Notes: generated by a model from the letters alone, not told the origin. A stretch of DNA of 64,000 bases from an uncultured Pelagibacteraceae bacterium (GCA_902560225.1 CACEKT010000001.1:33707-97706), one strand, 5' to 3'. Positions 23,524 to 33,051 are shown, counted from the stretch's first letter. A program made the numbers and translations.

Positions 23524-24294
23524 TTAACTTGTTTCTTTTCTTAATTGCTCAATTTTAATTTTCTTTTGCAAACTTCTATTTTTATCATAGAGGAGATTAA
23601 ATTTAATTTTATTGTTTGTTTTAACTATAATTGTTTTAGCATTTCTTACTTCAAGATTGTCTGCAACTGCACTAATTGGTCTTTTTATTGGATTAAGATT
23701 AGTTATTGTAATTTTTGATTTATCATTAACTATTTTGCCTTTCCATCTACGTGGTCGAAAAGGACTAATTGGAGCAATTGATAGTTTTTTTGAGTTTAAA
23801 CTTAAAATAGGTCCATGAACTGAAAGATTATATGCAGTACTTCCTGCAGGTGTTGATACTAATACACCATCTGACACTAGTTTCTTTATAATTTTTTTAG
23901 TACCATGCTTGATAGATATAGATGCCGCCTGTCTGCTTTGTCTTAATACTGACACTTCATTTATGGCTAATGATTTTTTTGTTTGATTATTTTTATTTTT
24001 AACAATCATTTCTAAAGGTGAAATAGAAATCATGTTAGCTTTAGATAAATTTTTGATTATATTTTTTGATGAAAATTTATTCATCAAAAACCCATAATTT
24101 CCAGAATTAATTCCATAAAATTGTTTTTTAGAATTTTTATTCTTTTTTAAAGTTTCAAGCATGAAGCCATCACCACCAATAACAATAGTAAGATTATTCT
24201 TTTTAAACTTATAATTATTAATTTTTTTAATTAATAAATTTTTAATTTTTAAAGATTTTTTATTTTTATCTGAAATTATATGAAACTTGTTCAT
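23524..24294 (-). CDS. nadK: NAD kinase
   Basis: ORF 256 aa, VIGGDGFMLETLKK, GINSGNYGFLMN, STPAGSTAYNLSVHGPI. Confidence 0.92.
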   Translation of the reverse strand: MNKFHIISDKNKKSLKIKNLLIKKINNYKFKKNNLTIVIGGDGFMLETLKKNKNSKKQFYGINSGNYGFLMNKFSSKNIIKNLSKANMISISPLEMIVKNKNNQTKKSLAINEVSVLRQSRQAASISIKHGTKKIIKKLVSDGVLVSTPAGSTAYNLSVHGPILSLNSKKLSIAPISPFRPRRWKGKIVNDKSKITITNLNPIKRPISAVADNLEVRNAKTIIVKTNNKIKFNLLYDKNRSLQKKIKIEQLRKETS

Positions 24295-24298
24295 TTAG

Positions 24299-24384
24299 TG
24301 GTGCCCTCGGCCAGACTCGAACTGGCACTCCGCAAGCGGCAAGGATTTTAAGTCCTTTGTGTCTACCAATTTCACCACGAGGGC
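24299..24384 (-). tRNA. tRNA-Leu (anticodon TAA)
   Basis: Class II tRNA, GCCCTCG acceptor, anticodon TAA, long variable arm, encoded CCA. Confidence 0.95.
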
Positions 24385-24462
24385 ATTAATGAATTTCATG
24401 AGTGTTTATGCTAATATTTATAATTGAACAAGATGAATAAGTAAAATTTTTTAATTTTATCT
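24345..24462. repeat. Outer direct repeat, left copy (tRNA-Leu 5' half + upstream flank)
   Basis: About 114/118 identical to 26999-27116. Confidence 0.95.
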
Positions 24463-24488
24463 CTGTGGCTACTAGTTTGCTACTAGTT
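24454..24488. repeat. Inner direct repeat, left copy
   Basis: ATTTTATCTCTGTGGCTACTAGTTTGCTACTAGTT; 33/35 identical to 26841-26875. Confidence 0.93.
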
Positions 24489-24555
24489 ATCCTATAAAGT
24501 CCTGGATTGACTAAAAATATCTTGAATTTTTAAAGTTTTATTTGGGAGTATCTTT

Positions 24556-25998
24556 TTAATCTACTATTAAAGTATCTTTAGAACCACCACCTTGAGAGCT
24601 ATTAACAATTGTACTTCCTTTTCTCAGAGCAACTCTTGTTAAGCCGCCTGTAGTAACATAACTATTTTTACCACTTAAAATAAATGGTCTTAAATCTAAA
24701 TGACGTGGTTCAATATCACTATTTGTTATTGTTGGAGCAGTTGAAAGAACCTCTAAGGGTTGAGCAATAAATTCTCTAGGATTATGTTTTATTTTGTCTA
24801 TAGTTTCGTTCTTCTCTTTTTGAGATGCTTTTGGTCCAATTAGTATTCCGTATCCTCCTGATGCATTTGCTGGTTTAACTACTAGTTTTGAAATATTATC
24901 AATTACATATTTTCTGTGCGTATCATCATGACACAAAAAAGTTTCCACTTGATTTAATATTGGTTGTTCACCTAAATAATAGGTAATCATTTTATTTACG
25001 TAAGAATAAACAACTTTATCATCAGCAATACCAGTGCCAACAGCATTAACTATTCCAACATTTTTTTTTAGCCAACACTTAAAAAGACCTGGCACCCCAA
25101 TAACAGACTCTTTAAAGAATGCTTTGGGATCTAAAAAATTATCATCCAGTCGTCTATATATACAATCAACTTTTAAAGGACCTTTTACAGTTTTCATGTA
25201 CACATTATCATTTTCTACAAAAAGATCTTTGCCTTCTACTAATGCTATACCCATTTGCTCAGCCAAAAACTCATGTTCAAAATAAGCTGAATTGTAAACA
25301 CCGGGTGTAAGCAAAACCATGTGTGGATTAGAAGTTTTTTTTGGAATACACTCTGTCATACAGTTGTAAAGTTTATTTGTGTATTGATGAATTGAAGCAA
25401 CTTTATATCTAGTAAAAAGCTCTGGAAAGACATCTCGCATTACCATTCTATTTTCTAACATATAAGAAACACCTGACGGTACACGTAAATTGTCTTCTAA
25501 AACTAAATAATCACCATTCTTGTTTCTAATAAGATCTATACCTGAAATATTTGCCCAAGCTTTATATTTGGGAGAAAATCCTTCACACTCTTTAACGTAG
25601 TATGGAGATTTAAAAATTATCTCTTTCGGTATTATATTGTCTTTAAAAATTCTTTTTTGATTATACGTATCGTCTATAAATAAATTTAATGCTTTTGCTC
25701 TCTGTTTCAAACCTCTTGAAACTTTATTCCATTGAGATTTTGGTATTATTCTGGGAATTATGTCTAGTGGCCACTTCTTCTGTTCAGCTCTATTATTTGC
25801 AGCATAAACTCTAAAATTTATACCTCTAGCACTTATAGTGCTCTGACAGTTTTTTTCTATTTCTTGCAGTTTCTTTTTTCCGTGTCTCTCTAAAATATTA
25901 GAAATTATTGAGGCATGCTTTCTAAGCTTATTATCCTTAGTTAGATAACCATCATATGCATCACCTGAATTGTAATTTTTCCAAAATTTAGAAACCAT
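24556..25998 (-). CDS. Circularly permuted ATP-grasp protein (COG2308-type)
   Basis: ORF 480 aa, ENRMVMRDVFPELF, CIYRRLDDNFLDP, VVKPANASGGYGILIGP, RHLDLRPFIL, SSQGGGSKDTLIVD. Confidence 0.88.
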   Translation of the reverse strand: MVSKFWKNYNSGDAYDGYLTKDNKLRKHASIISNILERHGKKKLQEIEKNCQSTISARGINFRVYAANNRAEQKKWPLDIIPRIIPKSQWNKVSRGLKQRAKALNLFIDDTYNQKRIFKDNIIPKEIIFKSPYYVKECEGFSPKYKAWANISGIDLIRNKNGDYLVLEDNLRVPSGVSYMLENRMVMRDVFPELFTRYKVASIHQYTNKLYNCMTECIPKKTSNPHMVLLTPGVYNSAYFEHEFLAEQMGIALVEGKDLFVENDNVYMKTVKGPLKVDCIYRRLDDNFLDPKAFFKESVIGVPGLFKCWLKKNVGIVNAVGTGIADDKVVYSYVNKMITYYLGEQPILNQVETFLCHDDTHRKYVIDNISKLVVKPANASGGYGILIGPKASQKEKNETIDKIKHNPREFIAQPLEVLSTAPTITNSDIEPRHLDLRPFILSGKNSYVTTGGLTRVALRKGSTIVNSSQGGGSKDTLIVD

Positions 25999-26105
25999 TA
26001 TGTTATTTTTTAATAGTTTAAGGAAATAATCAAATGCATAATAGATATATCTGATATGATAATAATTAATTATAAAATAATGATTTTATTAAATAGTAGT
26101 AAATA

Positions 26106-26831
26106 ATGACATATTGTGTTGGCATTAAAGCTAAGGACGGAATAATTATTGCATCAGATTCAAGAACTAATGCAGGTCTTGACAATGTTAATATATATTC
26201 AAAAATGTATACCTATGATGTTGGCGATAGAACTGTAATTATCGTTACATCTGGTAACCTTGGAACATCTCAAGCTGTATTTAAATCTATTGATACAGAT
26301 TTAAAAAACACAACTGGTGTAATGAATTTAAATACTTGTAAAGATTTTGATCAAATTGCCTCCTACATAGGATCACTAAATATTAAACACTCGTCACCAA
26401 AAGGAATTAATACGGATACAGTATTATTAGGATCTACATTTATTCTTGGAGGTCAAATAAAAGGTCAACCTATGGAATTATATTTAATATATTCACAAGG
26501 AAATTACATAAAACCTGCTGACAGTAAGCCTTATCTAGTAATTGGCGAAGTTAAATATGGAAAACCAATTTTAGATAGAGTTATAAAACCAGATGTTTCT
26601 ATCGGTGATGCATCAAGATGTGCATTAATATCAATGGACTCAACTTTAAAAAGTGATCTAACAGTAGGCCCTCCAATAGATTTTACAGTTTTAAGAAAAG
26701 ATGAATATAAAATTGCATCTCAAAAATGTCTTAATCTTAATGATGAAGAATATTCTAAAGTTTGTAATCAATGGTCAGATGGAATATTTAAAATATTTGA
26801 CTCTTTTCCAAGATTTGATTGGGAAAAATAA
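26106..26831 (+). CDS. Anbu-type proteasome-like peptidase (COG3484)
   Basis: ORF 241 aa, MTYCVGIKAKDGIIIASDSRTNAGLDN (Thr2 putative nucleophile), GEVKYGKPILDR, C-term FDSFPRFDWEK. Confidence 0.9.
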   Translation: MTYCVGIKAKDGIIIASDSRTNAGLDNVNIYSKMYTYDVGDRTVIIVTSGNLGTSQAVFKSIDTDLKNTTGVMNLNTCKDFDQIASYIGSLNIKHSSPKGINTDTVLLGSTFILGGQIKGQPMELYLIYSQGNYIKPADSKPYLVIGEVKYGKPILDRVIKPDVSIGDASRCALISMDSTLKSDLTVGPPIDFTVLRKDEYKIASQKCLNLNDEEYSKVCNQWSDGIFKIFDSFPRFDWEK

Positions 26832-26840
26832 AATTTATTT

Positions 26841-26875
26841 ATTTTATCTCTCTGGCTACTAGTTGGCTACTAGTT
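26841..26875. repeat. Inner direct repeat, right copy
   Basis: ATTTTATCTCTCTGGCTACTAGTTGGCTACTAGTT. Confidence 0.93.
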
Positions 26876-26952
26876 TAGCAAAATTTATTATTCATATTTT
26901 CCAATAAAAATAATCTATCAATTTCTAAAGTTATGGGATTATAAGGGAGTTA

Positions 26953-26977
26953 GACTATTAGGGACTATTAGAGACTA
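26953..26977. repeat. Short tandem repeat GACTATTAGG/GACTATTAGA/GACTA
   Basis: 2.5 copies of a 10-bp unit, read directly. Confidence 0.85.
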
Positions 26978-26998
26978 AAGAAATACCCAACTCAAACT

Positions 26999-27116
26999 AT
27001 TTTAAGTCCTTTGTGTCTACCAATTTCACCACGAGGGCATTAATGAATTTCATGAGTGTTTATGCTAATATTTATAATTGAACAAGTCTAATAAGTAAAA
27101 TTTTTTTATTTTATCT
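26999..27116. repeat. Outer direct repeat, right copy (truncated tRNA-Leu 5' half + flank)
   Basis: TTTTAAGTCCTTTGTGTCTACCAATTTCACCACGAGGGCATTAATGAATTTCATGAG... duplicates 24345-24462. Confidence 0.95.
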
Positions 27117-27188
27117 TCCCATGCTCTTGTCTTGCTATTGATAACATAAAATAAGTAAAATTCATTACTAGAATTATCTGTTTTAAAT

Positions 27189-29213
27189 TTATTTTAATTT
27201 AAATGCTACCAATGCATTTCCTGTATCAACTAGATTGGAATAATTATCTTTTAAAACTCTACCTCCTGTTGAATGTACAATTATATATTGATCATCATTT
27301 GCAATATATGTTGTTGGTGGGGCTGAACCTATAAATGGAAGTTCCTTACTAAAAAGGATTTCTCCATTATTTGAGTCAAAAATATAAATTTTTTTATCTA
27401 GTGTTCCTGTAGCTATAATTATATTTCCACTTGTTGCAGTTGCTCCACCTATATTTTCAGTTCCGGTTATTGGTATTCCTTTTTTGGTTAATTCATGATA
27501 TTCACCAAAAGGTACTTGCCAGATTATTTTTCCATTATTTAAATTTAAAGCAGTTAGAGTTCCCCAAGGTGGTTTGATTGCCGGATATCCATATTTATCT
27601 TTAGCAAATTTGAATTTACTTTTATATTTAGGAATTAATTGACTTATATCTTTGTTTATTTTTATTAATTCACTTTCTACAAGTATATTGTTGCTTGTAA
27701 TATACATAATACCTTTTTTAGAGTCTACACTACCTCCCGGCCATTCTGCACCTCCATGAAAATTATATTGAAGACCTTTTTTATTAATATGATGAGGTTC
27801 GTAAAAACCAAACTTATAACTTGAATATTTTTTTGTTAATCTTAATGCTTCGTCTTTGTCATAAGACCAAATATCATCAAGTTTAAAAACATTTCTTCCA
27901 AATGGTTCTGGTAAAATAAAATCCGCTTGATAAGAACTTGTTCTTTCTCCAGGAATAGTAGAGGTTGGAACTTTTCTTTTTATATAATCATATATTGGTT
28001 CTCCAGTAACTCTATCTAATATTAATGTATTTGCTCTTTTGGTAGGTACAACAACAACATCTAACATCTCAGAGTCTTTCTTAATTTGAGTTAGCATTGG
28101 AGGAGATGGAATATCGTGATTCCAAATATCGTGTGATGTTTCTTGAAAATGCCATAGGATTTTTTTTTGTTCAATTGAGAGTGCTATCACACTGCTAGAA
28201 AATAAATTATCTCCTGGTCTTAAAGAACCATCGAAATAACTATGTGGGTTACCTGTTACAGTATATACAATTCCTCTATCTAAATCTGCGGATATCCCTC
28301 CCCATGGATTTGCTCCAGAGTTATTATATGGTTTACCTCCTACTCTATGGTTAAATTTCTTGTAATATTTTAACTTCCATTCAACTTTACCAGTATACAA
28401 GTTATAAACTTCAAATGCTCTATCCCATGTTGCTAAAATAATTTTATCTTTATAGACAACAGGAGGTAATACATTTAAACCTGTTCTAACTTTACCTTTG
28501 CTGCCAAAAGATGATATCAGTTGTCCATTTTTTGGGTCCAATGCAATTAATCTTTCTCTGTTAGAAAATAACAACCGTGGATCTTGATTATCACTTTTAT
28601 CTCCTGCCCAATAAGTTAAACCTCGTCTAGCAACAGAATTACCAAAATTTTTAGATTTCCAGATTAGATTTCCAGTAACTCCATCTATAGCAGCAATAAA
28701 CCCACCAGAGATTGGTGTATAAATAATACCATTCACTACTATTGGATTTGCTTGAATATCCCCTTCAAAACCCTCAGATCTAAATATCCAGGCTACATCT
28801 AATTTAGATACATTATTACTGTTTATTAAATCCAGATTTGAAAATCGAGTTGCATTATCATTTCCATGACTTTTGTACCAATTGTTTGTTATTTCTGGAA
28901 CTTCATTTTTACTTGTAGTGAAATTTTTATTACTTTTAATATTTATTTTATTTGGTAATGCATTTCTCTTAGCGCTATCTTCTATTGTCCAGTGATTTCT
29001 GTGAGAATTTAGAAATTTAACAAAAGTATTTTCTATCGTTTTATCTATTTTTGTATGTATTTTTTTCAGTAAATTACTGTTTAAATTTTTAAAAGAATAA
29101 GTGATACTACTTTGATTTACATAACTCGTATCAATTTTTTTATAATCTTTCCAAATCCAAAAAGTTAGAAAAAAAAAAGTAAGTATAAAAAATATAGATA
29201 ATTTTTTTTTCAT
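27189..29213 (-). CDS. PQQ-dependent dehydrogenase (glucose/quinate dehydrogenase-like quinoprotein), N-terminally anchored or exported
   Basis: ORF 674 aa, N-term hydrophobic segment, WRSEGFEGDIQANPIVVNGIIYTP, NPWGGISADLDRGIVYTVTGNP, repeated beta-propeller blades. Confidence 0.85.
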   Translation of the reverse strand: MKKKLSIFFILTFFFLTFWIWKDYKKIDTSYVNQSSITYSFKNLNSNLLKKIHTKIDKTIENTFVKFLNSHRNHWTIEDSAKRNALPNKINIKSNKNFTTSKNEVPEITNNWYKSHGNDNATRFSNLDLINSNNVSKLDVAWIFRSEGFEGDIQANPIVVNGIIYTPISGGFIAAIDGVTGNLIWKSKNFGNSVARRGLTYWAGDKSDNQDPRLLFSNRERLIALDPKNGQLISSFGSKGKVRTGLNVLPPVVYKDKIILATWDRAFEVYNLYTGKVEWKLKYYKKFNHRVGGKPYNNSGANPWGGISADLDRGIVYTVTGNPHSYFDGSLRPGDNLFSSSVIALSIEQKKILWHFQETSHDIWNHDIPSPPMLTQIKKDSEMLDVVVVPTKRANTLILDRVTGEPIYDYIKRKVPTSTIPGERTSSYQADFILPEPFGRNVFKLDDIWSYDKDEALRLTKKYSSYKFGFYEPHHINKKGLQYNFHGGAEWPGGSVDSKKGIMYITSNNILVESELIKINKDISQLIPKYKSKFKFAKDKYGYPAIKPPWGTLTALNLNNGKIIWQVPFGEYHELTKKGIPITGTENIGGATATSGNIIIATGTLDKKIYIFDSNNGEILFSKELPFIGSAPPTTYIANDDQYIIVHSTGGRVLKDNYSNLVDTGNALVAFKLK

Positions 29214-29375
29214 AGATGAGATCTATACTAATATTTATTTTCTAAAACGTTTTATTTTAATTGTTATAATATACTAAAATAAAACTATTAAGCTATTGAG
29301 TTAAGATGTCTCTTTTGTTAGTTATTCTATTTTTTTTGTAATCCTTTATTCTGCTCATATCATAAAGAAAATTTT

Positions 29376-29537
29376 CTAATTTAACATATAAATTATTGTC
29401 ATAATTATAATTACTACTATAGCCCATAAAGATAGATTTTTTAGAAACTGTTTCAATTTAGAGTTTGATTGTAAAAAAGCGGGGAGTACTAAAATAAGAA
29501 CTCCCACCATATAAATCACAGGTAAAATTTTATCCAT
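29376..29537 (-). CDS. Small membrane protein (53 aa), translationally overlapping upstream gene
   Basis: Manual translation MDKILPVIYMVGVLILVLPAFLQSNSKLKQFLKNLSLWAIVVIIIMTIIYMLN*; two hydrophobic helices; 8-nt ATGGATAA overlap with the 29530-30543 stop. Confidence 0.65.
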   Translation of the reverse strand: MDKILPVIYMVGVLILVLPAFLQSNSKLKQFLKNLSLWAIVVIIIMTIIYMLN

Positions 29538-30543
29538 TATTTTTTGAATTATATTGAGGGTGTTTAGATAATGGACGATTTTTATGCTTTACAACAATTG
29601 AACCATCTACAACTTTTATATCATAACCCCAGTTATCCCATCCTTTCATAGATAAAGACTCGTCAAGCTCATCTTCAAGGGTTCTTGGATAAACATAACA
29701 TCCTTCTTTATCTCCATATTGTGTTCGTGCTTTATCCATTTTTTTTTTAACTTCCATATGTAGATCTAAAGGAACTTTTAAGTCGCGACCTAGTAAGTAA
29801 CTTAAATTCATATCTTTACATGCAAGATCCATTGTAAATCCAGCTTCATATTTTTGATTAAATATATGAGGAACAACTGTTTCCCAAGCAAAAGAGTTGC
29901 CTGCAGAAACTCTTATTGCATCAAAAAAATTTTCTAAATCTAGTCCTGCTTTTTTTGCAACCATCATACATTCAGATGCTGCAACCATATTAGTAAATGC
30001 AAGCATATTAGATACAACTTTTGTAATAGCACCAGCACCTATATCTCCACATAAAACAACTACCTCACCTATTGCATCTTGCAAAACTTTTTTCCAAATT
30101 TTAAAAGTTTCTTTATCACCTCCTGCTAAGCAAACCATATTATTATTTTGCAAAGCATGTACTCCTCCTGTAAGCGTAGCCTCTAACATTAAAACCCCAT
30201 ATGTTTTAGCTTTATTTGCTAATTTTTGAGTTTGTTTAAAATTAGTTGTTGATGTGTCTATCCATACTGTACCAACTGAAGCATTTTGTAATAATCCATT
30301 TTCACCATCAACAGCCTCAAGAATATGTTCGGGCTTAGGTAAACATGTTATCACTGCATTACATTGTTTTGTAAGATTTTTAATAGAACTTGCTTTAACA
30401 ACTTTTTGAGGAATACTATTTAGTTTTTTTGTATCAATATCAAATGCAACTAATTTATAATTATTAGATTTATATAGGTTATATAAAATTGGAGTACCTG
30501 CATTTCCTAAGCCAATAACTCCTATGGTTAAAGCTTCTTTCAT
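29530..30543 (-). CDS. 3-hydroxyisobutyrate dehydrogenase-family NAD-binding oxidoreductase
   Basis: ORF 337 aa, IGVIGLGNAGTPILYNL, AGAITKVVSNMLAFTNMVAASE. Confidence 0.85.
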   Translation of the reverse strand: MKEALTIGVIGLGNAGTPILYNLYKSNNYKLVAFDIDTKKLNSIPQKVVKASSIKNLTKQCNAVITCLPKPEHILEAVDGENGLLQNASVGTVWIDTSTTNFKQTQKLANKAKTYGVLMLEATLTGGVHALQNNNMVCLAGGDKETFKIWKKVLQDAIGEVVVLCGDIGAGAITKVVSNMLAFTNMVAASECMMVAKKAGLDLENFFDAIRVSAGNSFAWETVVPHIFNQKYEAGFTMDLACKDMNLSYLLGRDLKVPLDLHMEVKKKMDKARTQYGDKEGCYVYPRTLEDELDESLSMKGWDNWGYDIKVVDGSIVVKHKNRPLSKHPQYNSKNNG

Positions 30544-30621
30544 AGATTATTTCCTTTTTAAGTTTTAATAATAAAACTTACCTATCTATTGGAGATGCAT
30601 CTACAAAAAATTATGTAATTT

Positions 30622-31626
30622 TTAAAACTCTTTATTTTTCCAGGTATCAGGAGTAAATTTGTTATTAATTTCTAAATCGTAATTATACTCAAATTTTTTA
30701 GGACCTTTTATTTTGATATAATTAATTACTTTGTCTATAGCATCACTTAAATTCACAGATGTTTTATAATTTAAATATTTTCTTGCTTTATTAGATGAGC
30801 AGATAGCATGTTTTACTTCATTTGGTCTATCCTTAACATATTGGGCAGGTTCATTGTATTGTAATTTATTACAAAGCATTTTATAAAGCTCGTTAATAGA
30901 AATACTTTCTTCATCAGGGCCTATATTAAATGTTTCAGATAAAATTTCTTTGTTCGTTATAAGTTGATTTAAACAATAAAGACAATCATCTATATCTGAA
31001 AAATTTCTTGTTTGTTCTCCATCGCCATAAATAATGGGTTTTCTTTTCTGTAAAATTAAATTCGTCATTATAGAAACTACATTTCTATAAGGGTCATCAT
31101 ATTTTTGTTTAGGACCTATAATATTGTGTGGTACAGCAATATTGTATTCTATATTATGTGTTTTTGCTAAAATTTTAAGTGTGTTTTCCGCTGCTAATTT
31201 TGAAACACCATAAGGATCAACAGGATTAACCTTTTGCTCTTCAAAAAATGGTGGCTTCACATCTCCATATCTTGCCATTGAGGAGCAAAATACAATTCGT
31301 TTTACATTGTTTTGTATTGCAGCAGTAAAAACTGATACTGAACCTATATAATTACTTTTGCATATTAGGTATGGAGAGAAGGAAGATAAACCTTCATGAG
31401 GATAAGCCGCAGTATGTACAACAATATCTACATCTTTGATTATTTTTGTCATTTCTTCAAGGTTTTCACAATTTGCCTTAAAAAAATTTACTTTATTTTT
31501 ATCGATATTATCTAAAGTGCCTCCTATTAAATTATCACATCCAGAAACTTTAAAATTTTTTTTAAGATAGTACTCAGCTAAATTTGCACCTAAAAATCCT
31601 GCAATACCTGTTATAAATATTTTCAT
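30622..31626 (-). CDS. NAD-dependent epimerase/dehydratase (extended SDR)
   Basis: ORF 334 aa, MKIFITGIAGFLGANLAEYY, PYGVSKLAAEN. Confidence 0.9.
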   Translation of the reverse strand: MKIFITGIAGFLGANLAEYYLKKNFKVSGCDNLIGGTLDNIDKNKVNFFKANCENLEEMTKIIKDVDIVVHTAAYPHEGLSSFSPYLICKSNYIGSVSVFTAAIQNNVKRIVFCSSMARYGDVKPPFFEEQKVNPVDPYGVSKLAAENTLKILAKTHNIEYNIAVPHNIIGPKQKYDDPYRNVVSIMTNLILQKRKPIIYGDGEQTRNFSDIDDCLYCLNQLITNKEILSETFNIGPDEESISINELYKMLCNKLQYNEPAQYVKDRPNEVKHAICSSNKARKYLNYKTSVNLSDAIDKVINYIKIKGPKKFEYNYDLEINNKFTPDTWKNKEF

Positions 31627-31681
31627 TATTAATATTTTTTAATTTAATTTAAAAAAATTTAAAAATTCCTTAATAAAAATT

Positions 31682-32578
31682 TTAATCAAAATCAAACCAT
31701 TCTTTATATTTTTCTTTATTATTTTGTATATATTTTGGTAATTTTTCTAGCTCAAATGTTTTAAGCTTGAATTCATTTCCGTATTTATCCATCTTTGTAT
31801 CTGCTAAATGATCATGATCAATTTTTTTATTTTTAATTAATTCTTTTATTTTTTCTACATTTTTTCCTGATACTCTATATTCATCGTGATGTTCGGCATC
31901 TAACTCTTTTAGATGGATATCTTCTGGAGTTTGAAGTCTTGTAAAATGCCAACCACCGTTTTTTATTATTTTTAAACTTATTTGTTTATCAAATTTAAAA
32001 ATAGTATCTAATCTATAAAAAGGATACTTTTTTGGTTTTATTTGTCTAAGTTTTTCAAAAGATTCAAGATATTTTTTTTTACATCCTTTTGTACCAAACC
32101 AATTAACTCTATCTAAATATAAATTAAGCTTATAATAAAAAAGTTTTTGTTCGAATAAGACATATTTTTTATCAAAAGCTTTAAAATCAAAACTATCTAA
32201 ATCAGGAAATTCATCGTTATCACTGTACAAAATGAAATCATTTTCATCAGCAATATCAAGACCTTTAAAAAGTTTATTTCTTTGATGAGCTATTCTATTA
32301 ATAGCATTATGCCTATAATTTTCTGGTAATTCTTTTCTATCATTATAATTTTTATCGAATATTAATCCTTCAGGCTCGTCATCTGAAATAATATAAATAA
32401 TTTTATCTTTAAAATTAGAAAATTTATTTATATCAAAATTTAATTTTTTTTTTCTGCCGCTATGTGAAAATGTGGACTCACAAATAACAAATTTGTCAAC
32501 ATATTTAGATAAAATATTTAATCTTAAATCTAAAATTAAATCTTCATCATGATACAATGTGCAATCAAAAATTTTCAT
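31682..32578 (-). CDS. Glycosyltransferase family 17-like protein
   Basis: ORF 298 aa, MKIFDCTLYHDEDLILDLRLNILSKYVDKFVICESTFSHSG, ILYSDNDEFPDL. Confidence 0.8.
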   Translation of the reverse strand: MKIFDCTLYHDEDLILDLRLNILSKYVDKFVICESTFSHSGRKKKLNFDINKFSNFKDKIIYIISDDEPEGLIFDKNYNDRKELPENYRHNAINRIAHQRNKLFKGLDIADENDFILYSDNDEFPDLDSFDFKAFDKKYVLFEQKLFYYKLNLYLDRVNWFGTKGCKKKYLESFEKLRQIKPKKYPFYRLDTIFKFDKQISLKIIKNGGWHFTRLQTPEDIHLKELDAEHHDEYRVSGKNVEKIKELIKNKKIDHDHLADTKMDKYGNEFKLKTFELEKLPKYIQNNKEKYKEWFDFD

Positions 32579-32607
32579 GTAAAGTTATTATATTCAATTA
32601 ATAAAGT

Positions 32608-33051
32608 TTACCAATCAATTTTATAATTTAATTTGTAACTTGGAATTCTCTTTTTTAAATAATTTAAATCTAAACCACAATCTTTATAACCCTGAATAAT
32701 AGTATGCAAATAAGTTGAATTTGGTTTTTTTTTAAAATAAACTTTTTGAATATATATCAATACTTCCTTTCCATTTATTTTAAAATATTCTTTTTGATAA
32801 TAATTATAATCCACACCCTCATAGCCATCTAATTCTTTTTCATCATTTTTTGATATGCTCCAAACTGCTCCTGGCACATTAAAGTTTTTATTTTTAATAA
32901 CATTGGCATGTCCATATATGGATTTATCAGTTTTATGACTGAAACAAAGATTAAAACCTTTTAAAGTAAATTTTTTTATAAAAGACGAACCTTTACATCT
33001 TTGTGCCATTTGTTTATGATTTAAATTACTGCCGTAAGCAAAATATAACAT
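32608..33051 (-). CDS. Gamma-glutamylcyclotransferase family protein
   Basis: ORF 147 aa, MLYFAYGSNLNHKQMAQRCKGS, LDGYEGVDYNYYQKE. Confidence 0.85.
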   Translation of the reverse strand: MLYFAYGSNLNHKQMAQRCKGSSFIKKFTLKGFNLCFSHKTDKSIYGHANVIKNKNFNVPGAVWSISKNDEKELDGYEGVDYNYYQKEYFKINGKEVLIYIQKVYFKKKPNSTYLHTIIQGYKDCGLDLNYLKKRIPSYKLNYKIDW

